Source: JAJRPT01 sp964465945
GTDB taxonomy: Bacteria > Bacteroidota > Ignavibacteria > Kapaibacteriales > UBA2268
Reading direction: 5' to 3'
DNA length: 64,000 nt
Assembly (NCBI GenBank): GCA_964465945.1
Contig: CAYXMM010000010.1
Location: 1 to 64,000, forward strand
The first letter of the stretch is position 1. The number at the start of each line of letters is the position of its first letter. Under the pieces are notes generated by a model. That model worked only from the letters and a program-made list of their open reading frames with translations, was not told the origin of the DNA and did not search any database. Shown here piece after piece: positions 24,973 to 34,200 of this stretch. The position numbers and the translations under genes are program-made.

Positions 24973-27114
24973 ATGAAGCAAATTGTTCAATACCAGAAGA
25001 ATGGAGAGTTGGTTATAGAAGAAGTCCCAATTCCTCAATGTCCACAAAATGGTATTTTAGTAAAGTTGAAGTTTAGTTTAATTAGTGCTGGAACTGAAAA
25101 GAGTAGTGTAAGCAACGCTCAAGGCAGTTTTATTGAAAGAGCAAAAAAACAACCTGACCAAGTTAAGTTAGTTATTGACACTATGAAACAGCATGGTATT
25201 GTATCTACATATCAAAGGGTTCAAAATAAATTACATTCCTTTAAGCCATTAGGTTATTCAGCTGCGGGAATTGTGTTTGATTCTAAATGTAAAGAGTTTA
25301 AAATTGGTGATAGAGTTAGTGTTGGTGGTGCTGGCTTAGCAAATCATAGCCAATATGTAGGTATTCCTAAAAATTTAGCAGTTTTAATTCCAGAAGATGT
25401 TAGTTATGAAGATGCCAGTTATGGAACTGTTGGCTCTATTGCTATGCAGGGTGTTAGGCAAGCAGGTCCTGTAGTTGGGGAGACAGTTGGAGTGATTGGT
25501 TTAGGGTTACTTGGATTAATGGCAGTTCAAATTTTGAAAAGTTCGGGCTGTAGAGTTGTTGGTTTTGATGTAAATGAGAGTTTATTTGAAGATGCATACA
25601 AATCAGGTGCTGATTTATGTTTGAAAAGTAATAGTGATAGCATAAATTTAGCAAATGCTTTTACGCGTGGAGTTGGCTTTGATAGTGTGATTATTACAGC
25701 AGGAACTTCAAGTTCTGAGCCGTTAAATTTAGCGATTGAAATGACAAGGAAGCGAGGTGTAGTAAGTATTGTCGGTGCAGTTGGTTTAAATGTAGATAGG
25801 AATAAATGGTATCGAAAAGAAATTGATTTAAAAATAAGTTGTAGTTATGGTCCTGGTCGATATGACCCAACTTACGAAGAGGAGGGGATTGATTATCCAA
25901 TTGCTTATGTCAGATGGACTGAAAATAGAAATATTCAATCTATTATTGATTTAATCTCAGCTGGGAAGTTGGATGTCGCAAGCATTACTACTCATAAATT
26001 TGATATGGTTGATGTGGCTGATGCTTATAAGATGATTACTTCTGAAAAAGCAGAAAAATATATTGGAATATTAATTAAGTATCCGGAAGACGAAGTTGAT
26101 GTTGGTCGTTATGTTTTTACAGAAAATGTAAGCAAACTAAAAGAAGGAAAGTTAAATATTAGTTTTGTTGGATTAGGACAATTTGCTCAAAATTATTTAA
26201 TTCCACCATTGAAAAAATTAGATGTTAATTTTTATGGTGTTGCCAACTCATCTCCGATTAGTTCAAAATCTGCTGCTGGAGCTAACAAATTTCAATTAGC
26301 ATCTACAAATCCAAATGCAATGATTTTTGATAAAAACACTGATGTAGTTTTTGTTGCATCAATTCATTCCAGCCATTTTGATTATGTTATACAATCGCTC
26401 AATGCTGGAAAACCAGTCTATTGCGAGAAGCCGTTGTGTGTTAGCCAAGAGCAATTAGATGAGATTAAGCGAACTAGAGAGGAGACAAAAGGACGAGTCA
26501 TGGTCGGTTTTAATAGAAGATTTAGTGAGCCATTCCTATTTATAAAATCTAAATTGAATCAAGTAAATCAGCCAATTTCAATTTCCTATAGAGTAAATGC
26601 TGGAAAAATACCTTTAGAACATTGGGTGCATAATGATGAGAATAAGGGGAGAATTATAGGTGAAGTATGTCATTTTGTTGATACTTTGGTTTATCTAACT
26701 GGAAGCTTACCAATGAGGGTTTATGCTGAACAAGTAAGTAGTGATAATACGTCAATACCGAATGAGGATATTGTGACAATTTCAATAAAGTTTCAAAATG
26801 GTAGTATTGGGCGGATTGATTATTATGCGAATGGCGGGAAGTCAATGAGTAAGGAATATTGTGAGGTATTCACAAATGGAGAGAGTTATATTATGAATAA
26901 CTTTGAAAGTGTTGAAATTTTTAAATCGAAGTCGAAAGATGAAAAGAAGTTTAATGGTGAAAAAGGTATAAATAAAGAAGTAATTGAAACTATTGAATCG
27001 ATTCAAAAAGGTCAGGATATGCCAATTTCATTTGAAGAAATTTATTTTACAACGAAAACTACTTTTGCTATTTTAGAATCTTTATCAAAAGCGCAAGCAA
27101 TAACAATTTTATAA
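24973..27114 (+). CDS. Two-domain oxidoreductase: zinc-type alcohol dehydrogenase fused to Gfo/Idh/MocA
   Basis: 713 residues. Residues 1-350 are a medium-chain dehydrogenase with its own nucleotide fold (GETVGVIGLGLLGLMAVQI). Residues 385-713 are a Gfo/Idh/MocA oxidoreductase with a second Rossmann motif (ISFVGLGQFAQNYLIP) and the family EKP motif (VYCEKPLC). Such bi-domain enzymes are usually found in polysaccharide synthesis loci, where they may oxidise and re-reduce a sugar; the substrate is not known here. The next gene starts 11 bases later and encodes a glycoside-hydrolase-like membrane protein, which supports a carbohydrate role. Confidence 0.9.
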   Translation: MKQIVQYQKNGELVIEEVPIPQCPQNGILVKLKFSLISAGTEKSSVSNAQGSFIERAKKQPDQVKLVIDTMKQHGIVSTYQRVQNKLHSFKPLGYSAAGIVFDSKCKEFKIGDRVSVGGAGLANHSQYVGIPKNLAVLIPEDVSYEDASYGTVGSIAMQGVRQAGPVVGETVGVIGLGLLGLMAVQILKSSGCRVVGFDVNESLFEDAYKSGADLCLKSNSDSINLANAFTRGVGFDSVIITAGTSSSEPLNLAIEMTRKRGVVSIVGAVGLNVDRNKWYRKEIDLKISCSYGPGRYDPTYEEEGIDYPIAYVRWTENRNIQSIIDLISAGKLDVASITTHKFDMVDVADAYKMITSEKAEKYIGILIKYPEDEVDVGRYVFTENVSKLKEGKLNISFVGLGQFAQNYLIPPLKKLDVNFYGVANSSPISSKSAAGANKFQLASTNPNAMIFDKNTDVVFVASIHSSHFDYVIQSLNAGKPVYCEKPLCVSQEQLDEIKRTREETKGRVMVGFNRRFSEPFLFIKSKLNQVNQPISISYRVNAGKIPLEHWVHNDENKGRIIGEVCHFVDTLVYLTGSLPMRVYAEQVSSDNTSIPNEDIVTISIKFQNGSIGRIDYYANGGKSMSKEYCEVFTNGESYIMNNFESVEIFKSKSKDEKKFNGEKGINKEVIETIESIQKGQDMPISFEEIYFTTKTTFAILESLSKAQAITIL

Positions 27115-27125
27115 GTAAGGGAAAT

Positions 27126-29621
27126 ATGAAATTAATTTTAATAATTATTTTAGCAATTACATCAAACTTATTTTCAATGTCTGAAAAGGACTATAATTTA
27201 ATTTACTCTCCCAAAGGTAGAGTAGTAGAGGATTTGAGCGGATATTGGAAAAAAAGCGTAAATGGTCAGAAGCAATATATTCCCTTTTCAACTACTGAAA
27301 CAGATGCATTAGTTTTTGAAAAAGAAATAAAAATTGATAAAAAGCTAATTGACAATAAAGTTTGGCATATATTCTTTGCTGGGATTGACAGCGATATTGA
27401 ATTATATGTAAATGATAATTTTGTGAATAAATATCTTGGTGCGATGACACCTTTTTATGTGAAAATTCATAAAAATTACATTACAAGTGAAAATGTAAAG
27501 ATTAAGATTAAATTAATTCCTGTTGAAAATTATACTCGGATTTCTAAGTCTATGGGGCTTGGTATGATGAGAAATTACAACGGAATTTCAAGAAATATAC
27601 TATTAATTGGAACTTCAAAGGTTTGGGTCAATAATATTTCTAATTTAAAAACAAAAGTAGATAAAAATTCTGCTAATGTTTCCGCTAATATTGCAATTAA
27701 CTCTGGCGCTTTCAATGCAAGTAAGGAAAGTGATTCAAATGCTGTTTACCAAGATAATATGAATGTTAGAGTTGAATCTGAATTGTTATTAAATGGAAGT
27801 TTAGTTGCAAACGCGGGTTCAATGAATTTTAAAATTGAAAGCGACCGTTCAATTCAAAAAACTATTAATTTTAATTTTTCAAATCCTTCATTATGGTCTA
27901 TTGAAGACCCTAATTTATACACATTACGAGTAAATGTGTATGCTAATGATGTATTGTTAGATTCATATTCAAGTAAAATCGGGCTTAAAAGTGTTCAATT
28001 CCAAGAAAAAAGAATTTATTTGAATGGAAAGAAAATATTAATAAAAGGTGTTGATTACATTGAGGATATTTACAAGAGGGGATCAAGTTTATCAAGGAAA
28101 GATTTAGAAAAAGATATTGCATTAATTAAGAAATTAGGTGCTAATTTAATAAGGTTTAAGTATTTACCTCCAAGTAAAAATATATTAGATTTATGTGATA
28201 GATATGGCTTAATGGTTTTAGTGGAATTGCCTGCATATAAACTGCCTTCAAGGATTGAAAATACAAGCGAAATTAAAGCAAGGTTGGAAAATATCAGTAC
28301 AAGATATGAAGATATTTATTCTACAAATGTATCAGTTTTGGCTTGGGGGATGGGAACCGAAATCGAATATGATGAAAAACCTACAAACACTTACAAATTC
28401 AGAAAAAATCAAAAGTTTTTTAGAGCTTATAGTTATAATAATCTTACTAACTTAGGTAATGAGGATATATCTGTTGTGTCTATTTATAAGTCAATAGTAG
28501 ATTATGAAAACTTAGCTTCAATTATTGATAAAAAATTAAATAGTCAAAAATCTATTATTTTGAACTTTGGTATCCCTATTCAGTTTAATAATAATAATGG
28601 TTACTTAGATAAATTATCTATACAAAATCAATCTAATATAATTAGAAACTTATTTCATATTGTTGAGAATAAAAATTTAGCTGGTTGCATAATTAATTCA
28701 TTCAATGATTATATTTTAGAAAATCCAACTTTAAGAACTGATAATGATGATATTTATATTTCTTCTACTGGATTAGTCAGTCGGTCTCGGAATATTAGAC
28801 TTAGTTATGAAACAACTCAGTCTTTATTTAATAATGAAAAAGAGCCAATTTTGGATGCAGGTAGTTACTCTGAGGAAAGCACTATATCATTTATAATAAT
28901 TGGTTTATTTTTACTTTTAGTGTTTATATTCTTATTAAATAGAATTAAAAGGTTTAGAGAGTATTTCAAACGGAGTCTTGTAAGCCCATATAATTTTTAT
29001 GCTGATATTCGTGACCAGAGGTTAATTTCAACTTCAATAACTCTAATTTTAAGTTTAATGATTTCATTAACGTTAGGAATATTCTTATCTAACTTTTTGT
29101 TTCATTTTAAAAATTATGAAGCCGAAGAATATTTATTGAAACTTCTAATACCAAGTTCTTTCTTGCAAACGAAAATTTTTAAAATGATTTGGAGTCCAGA
29201 ACCGTTTATGTTAATAATTTCAACAATTCTATTCTTAATGTTGTTTATTGTTTCTGGAGTATTGAAACTATTTTCAACACTTGCTAAAAGTAGAATTTTC
29301 TTTTCGGATACTATTGTAATTGCTGTTTGGTCTTATATTCCTGTTTTAATTATTTTACCTTTTGCCATAGTTTCTCAAAAACTATTTATTTTAAATGAAG
29401 GGATTGCAATTTCATTAATAATATTTTTAGTTGTATTGTTATTGTGGTCTTTTTTCAGAATGGTGAAAGCAACTGCTGTTGTTTTTGATATTAGTTCATG
29501 GAAGGTAAATTCAGTTGTTGGAATAATTTTAGTGGTATTATTAATATTGCCATTGACTTTATATCAATTACAAAATTCGTTCATAGATTATTTAGTTTAC
29601 TTTACTAAGTTTTATTTTTAA
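27126..29621 (+). CDS. Membrane-anchored glycoside hydrolase family 2-like protein, probably not catalytic
   Basis: 831 residues. After a signal peptide come a GH2 sugar-binding jelly roll (about 30-170), an Ig-like sandwich (about 175-290, SLWSIEDPNLYTLRV) and a GH2 TIM barrel (about 295-570, LIKGVDYIEDIY, GLMVLVELPAY). The acid/base region reads WGMGTEIEYD instead of W-x-x-GNE. The strand expected to carry the nucleophile reads SIILNFGIP, with Asn where Glu is expected, so hydrolysis is doubtful. From residue 585 about six transmembrane helices form a Yip1-like membrane domain, an unusual fusion. It overlaps the next gene by one base (TAATG). Confidence 0.8.
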   Translation: MKLILIIILAITSNLFSMSEKDYNLIYSPKGRVVEDLSGYWKKSVNGQKQYIPFSTTETDALVFEKEIKIDKKLIDNKVWHIFFAGIDSDIELYVNDNFVNKYLGAMTPFYVKIHKNYITSENVKIKIKLIPVENYTRISKSMGLGMMRNYNGISRNILLIGTSKVWVNNISNLKTKVDKNSANVSANIAINSGAFNASKESDSNAVYQDNMNVRVESELLLNGSLVANAGSMNFKIESDRSIQKTINFNFSNPSLWSIEDPNLYTLRVNVYANDVLLDSYSSKIGLKSVQFQEKRIYLNGKKILIKGVDYIEDIYKRGSSLSRKDLEKDIALIKKLGANLIRFKYLPPSKNILDLCDRYGLMVLVELPAYKLPSRIENTSEIKARLENISTRYEDIYSTNVSVLAWGMGTEIEYDEKPTNTYKFRKNQKFFRAYSYNNLTNLGNEDISVVSIYKSIVDYENLASIIDKKLNSQKSIILNFGIPIQFNNNNGYLDKLSIQNQSNIIRNLFHIVENKNLAGCIINSFNDYILENPTLRTDNDDIYISSTGLVSRSRNIRLSYETTQSLFNNEKEPILDAGSYSEESTISFIIIGLFLLLVFIFLLNRIKRFREYFKRSLVSPYNFYADIRDQRLISTSITLILSLMISLTLGIFLSNFLFHFKNYEAEEYLLKLLIPSSFLQTKIFKMIWSPEPFMLIISTILFLMLFIVSGVLKLFSTLAKSRIFFSDTIVIAVWSYIPVLIILPFAIVSQKLFILNEGIAISLIIFLVVLLLWSFFRMVKATAVVFDISSWKVNSVVGIILVVLLILPLTLYQLQNSFIDYLVYFTKFYF

Positions 29622-31168
29622 TGTTTAAGTTAAAGAAAATCGCTGCTATAGATATAGGCACAAACTCATTTCACATGATTATTGCATCAATAGATTCAAA
29701 TGGTTTATTAAATGTGATACAAAGGGAGAAAGAGTATGTAAGATTAGGTAATTCTCCAGGTGATATGAAGAATTTAACAGAAGAATCCATTGTCCGTGGC
29801 GTTGAAGCATTAAAGAATTTTGCTAAAATTGCTGAAAGTGAAGATGCAGTAATTAAAGCGATTGCTACAAGTGCTGTAAGAGAAGCTGATAATAAAAAAG
29901 ATTTTATTGATAGAGTATATAGTGAAACTGGTATTGAAGTTGAGGTTGTATCGGGTAGGGAAGAGGCGAGGTTAATATATCAAGGAGCATCAAGGTCGTT
30001 ACCTGTGTATGGGAAAAGAACGCTTCTAATAGACATTGGTGGAGGTAGCACAGAAACTCTAATTGGAATTAATGGAAAAGTTGAATATTGTAATAGTACT
30101 AAATTAGGCACCGTTCGTCTTACTAAAAAATTCTTTGATAAAGAAGAAATTACACATAAAGATATTGAAGAGTGTTTAAATTATATTCAAGTTGAATGGA
30201 TACCAGTTCTTTATAAACTGAGAGATAGAAAATTTGATTATGTTATAGCAACATCTGGAACACTGCAAAATTTGATAGTAATATCTAATAAGAAAAACTT
30301 AAATGCTACATTAGAATACTCAAATGGTATAAAATCAAGTAAAGGAGATATTCTTAAAACTATAGAAAAAATCAAAAAGTATAAAAATCCTGAAAAAATT
30401 AAGAATATAAAGGGTTTAGACCAAAATAGGGCTGACATAGTTCTTGCAGGTAGCTTGATATTAGAATGTTTCTTAAATTTTCTTGAAATTAATGAGCTAG
30501 TGTTTTCAAGTTATGCTTTAAGAGAAGGTATATTTTATAAGTATTATCAACAGTATGATGATGATAAGCTTAATGCTAATTATCTGAAGCAGAGAAATAA
30601 TTCGACTTTAAGTTTAGTTAAGAAATATAACCTTGATATTAATCATTCAAAGTATATAAGTAAGATGTGTTCTAAATTATTTGATGAATTGCAAGAGTTA
30701 CATAATTTAGACGAACATGATAAAGAATTACTCAATGTAGCCGCATATTTGCACGATTGTGGCTTCTATATTTCACATGATAAACATCACAAACACTCCT
30801 ATTATTTGATTTTAAACTCAGAAATGCCGGGTTTTACAATTCAAGAATCAGAAATTATTGCAAATATTGCATTTTATCATCGGAAGTCGATGCCAAAGGA
30901 AAGCCATAAAAATTTCACAAATTTGAATGAAAATGATAAAAAAAAGGTTTGGCTACTTGGAGGGATTTTACGTTTAGTTGAAGGAATTGACCGAAGACAG
31001 AACGGAATTGTGGAAAATTTTAAAATAAAAATTTCACTCAAGCAAATTGAAATAACATTAATCCAACCCATTGATTATAATATAGATATAGAGATATGGA
31101 GTGCAAATAGAAGAAAAGAAATGCTGGAAATAGCTTTAAATCGAAAAATATTTTTAAAAAAAGTGTAA
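29621..31168 (+). CDS. ppx: Ppx/GppA-family exopolyphosphatase / pppGpp phosphohydrolase
   Basis: 515 residues with the ASKHA-type N-terminal domain (IAAIDIGTNSFHMIIA, LLIDIGGGSTETLIG) and a C-terminal HD-like helical domain (YLHDCGFYISHDKHHKHSYY). These are the two domains of long Ppx/GppA enzymes, which degrade polyphosphate and convert pppGpp to ppGpp. Sequence alone does not separate the two activities. Translation is coupled to the GH2-like membrane protein by a TAATG overlap, a linkage with no obvious biochemical explanation. Confidence 0.9.
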   Translation: MFKLKKIAAIDIGTNSFHMIIASIDSNGLLNVIQREKEYVRLGNSPGDMKNLTEESIVRGVEALKNFAKIAESEDAVIKAIATSAVREADNKKDFIDRVYSETGIEVEVVSGREEARLIYQGASRSLPVYGKRTLLIDIGGGSTETLIGINGKVEYCNSTKLGTVRLTKKFFDKEEITHKDIEECLNYIQVEWIPVLYKLRDRKFDYVIATSGTLQNLIVISNKKNLNATLEYSNGIKSSKGDILKTIEKIKKYKNPEKIKNIKGLDQNRADIVLAGSLILECFLNFLEINELVFSSYALREGIFYKYYQQYDDDKLNANYLKQRNNSTLSLVKKYNLDINHSKYISKMCSKLFDELQELHNLDEHDKELLNVAAYLHDCGFYISHDKHHKHSYYLILNSEMPGFTIQESEIIANIAFYHRKSMPKESHKNFTNLNENDKKKVWLLGGILRLVEGIDRRQNGIVENFKIKISLKQIEITLIQPIDYNIDIEIWSANRRKEMLEIALNRKIFLKKV

Positions 31169-31201
31169 CAAAATGGGCTCTAAATTATTTATATATTAGT
31201 T

Positions 31202-31244
31202 TTTTGTTACAATTTTGTAAAAACATTTATTTTTTTTATCTTTG
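31202..31244 (+). promoter_or_regulatory. Promoter with overlapping palindrome, upstream of the IgGFc-like gene
   Basis: TTTG at 31214-31217, exactly 19 bases, TATCTTTG at 31237-31244: a perfect Bacteroidota promoter. A 14-base palindrome TTACAA-TT-TTGTAA (31207-31220) covers the -33 element. TTTTGTTAC at 31202-31210 also pairs with GTAACAAAA at 31165-31173, which spans the ppx stop. This suggests an operator or a terminator stem between the two genes. The start codon is preceded by AAGGAG. Confidence 0.6.
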
Positions 31245-31290
31245 AGGAAATAAAAATTAATTATTTATTAAACTTTTTAAGGAGTTTTCT

Positions 31291-34200
31291 ATGAGAATTT
31301 TTTACGCATCATTTGTTTTTCTCTTAACATTCTCTTTTGCTTCTGCTCAACTCGATAAAGGCGAAACAGAAGAAAAAGTAATTAAAGAGAAATTACATCA
31401 ATATTTGGAAGAACCAACAAACGTTGGAAAGGATTTCTGGTTATCTGTTCCTCCTGCACTAACACAAGAATCTGTTGGTTGGGAGAACTTTACAAGATTC
31501 TTTATAGTTGCATCAGGAGATGCCAATGTAAAGTTAGAACAAGCCGCAGGTATAAGTCAAAATATGTTCGTGCCTGCGGGTGCAGTAAGAGCATTTAACT
31601 TGAAGCCAGGTGAGTGCCAACCTTTCTTATATGCTTATAGTGGTAGTACATTACCTCCGCCAGCACAAGTATATACAGGTAAAGGTATTCATATTACATC
31701 TGATCAACCAGTTGTTGTATATGTTGTGATTAGATATAGATGGACCACTGATGGATATTTAGCAATTCCAACACAAAGTTTAGGAACAAAATACATTTCT
31801 TCTGTATATGATGGTCGTCCATTTGGCTCTAGTTCACTGCCAAATATGCACACTATTGTTGGAGCTTATGATAAAACAAAAGTAACTGTAACTCTTGGAG
31901 GAGGTGTTAATTCATTAACAGTTCAGTTACCAGGTAATAAAGAAGCTCATTCAGGTGATGTGATTGAATGGACAATTAATAAAGGTGATGTAATTGTTAT
32001 TTCAAATAAAGGTCCTAGTGAAACTTTATCAGGATCGTTAATTGAAGGTAATAAACCATTTGCAAGTATTTCAGGTCAATTTTGTACTGATATAACAGTG
32101 TTTGAAAGTGCTTGTGATTATACTGTAGAAATGGATTTACCTATGGAATTATGGGGACAAATTTACCCAATTACATTGATTAAACAAAGAAAAAAACCAT
32201 CCTGGCTTAGAGTTTTTGCTAAAGAACCCAACACTCTTTTATGGAGAGATGGACAAGAGTATGCCTTTTTTACACAAGGTGTAGGAGCCGCCGGTGGAAC
32301 ACAAAATAATGCATGGATAGAGCAAAGAGTATGGCCTAATGGGTTAGATCCTGCAACAGCAGTGATGACATCAGATAAACCAATCTATGTTTGTTTATAT
32401 AACCCTAGTCCGTCTGATGATAAAGTTTTAAGTGATCCATTTTCTATGATACAAACTCCAATTGAACAGTATCAAAATAAAATTACATTTAGTACACCTT
32501 CGGCTCCCGGCGGTTTGCCATTTGCTTTAAATTGGTTAAATATTGTTATGGAGGCAGATGAAAACAATTTAGTACCAGAAGATATGGAGTTTGGTAGAGT
32601 AAATGAAGATGGAACAGTGGATTGGAAGACAGTAAGAAGTTTATATGGCGCTAATCTTGATTTGTATTTTCCGATAGGCACTGGCTCTGATACTTTAATA
32701 TTTAAAGACTCAAAGTACAAAGGTAAAGTATTTGGTCAAAAACATATTGATTTAACAGATGGTGCTTATGCAATTAGATCTAAAAATATTTTTGCTTGTT
32801 ATTCTTATGGATATGACCAATATGACTCTTATGGTTATCCAACATCAACTGCATTAAGAGTTATAAGTGAAGACGTTGACCCACCAATGATTTTTTGGAC
32901 TATGGATTGTGATGGAAATATTCAAGGAACAACAACTGATGCTCCAGACCCAGACTCTGTACCACCTGTGAGAGTTGGATTGAGTATTCCAGAAGTTGAT
33001 TGGGACTATACTGAAAATTATGACTTATTCAAATATGATAATTCAAATTTTGTTCCGGGTGTGAAAACAACGGCTTGGTCATTAAACATTGTTGATAAAG
33101 ATAAACCGGCAAAAACTATTGTTATATTTTATGATAGATCTGGTAATGTTTCAAGAGACACTATCACTTATGACCCTGAGTTAATTGATTTAAGAGAGGT
33201 AGTCGAATATGACCAAAATGGTGATTTGTATGAGCATTCACATGGTGTTGTAGGGTTAAATGAACTTAAAACTATGAGATATGAAATTCAAAATATGTCA
33301 ATCTCAAGAACATTTACTCTTAAAGAAGTAAAATTAAAGTTCAAAGACCAAAACTTTAAAATTGAACCACTTGGATGGGATATAAATACTCCTTTTGCTC
33401 CTAAAGAAATCAGACCATTTACTGTAACATTTCAAACTGCTATGGAGGGTAGATTCTTAGATTCAATAGGTTTATCAACTGAATGTACTGACCAATATTT
33501 TGCAAGAATAATGGGTGAAACTGGTATACCAGGAATTACTGTTGATGACTATGATTTTCCAGTTCAAGTATTAAATGCGAGTGGAACTAATCCTCCAGTT
33601 TTTTCAACTGATTTAAGGATTTCAAATAAATGTAACGGGTCTGAAGGAACTCAACCATTGATTATTACAGGTTTTAAAAATCCAACTAATCCTGATTTTA
33701 AACATAATTTGAATACATTGGTGTTTCCTTTAACAATTCAGCCAGGCGAACAAGTTTCATTTAAAGTTAATTTCACAGCAACAGCTGTTGGCAATTTTAA
33801 TGATTCAATTGTTTTTGAAACTGATAAAGATTTAGGTTGCGATCCTGTATGTTTGATCACTGCAAAAGTAATAAAACCAGGTATCATAGCTCAAGATTTT
33901 GATTATGGAAAAGTAAGAATAGATTATTCAAAACAAGCACACACATATCAACCTACAAATGACTTGATTACTGTTGCAAATAGTTCTACTGGTGACGATG
34001 CTGCAAATTTAACAATTAATAACATTGTATTCACACCAGTAACTGGAAACATTGGTGATTTTTCTTTTGAGAACAATTTTGCATCTTCGCTACCATCAAA
34101 TACTATGAATAATTTCAAAAATGTACAAGTTAAACCCGGAGAGAAAACTACACCACAAAAAATGGTTTACTTTAGGCCACAAACAGTTGGTGCTTATGAG

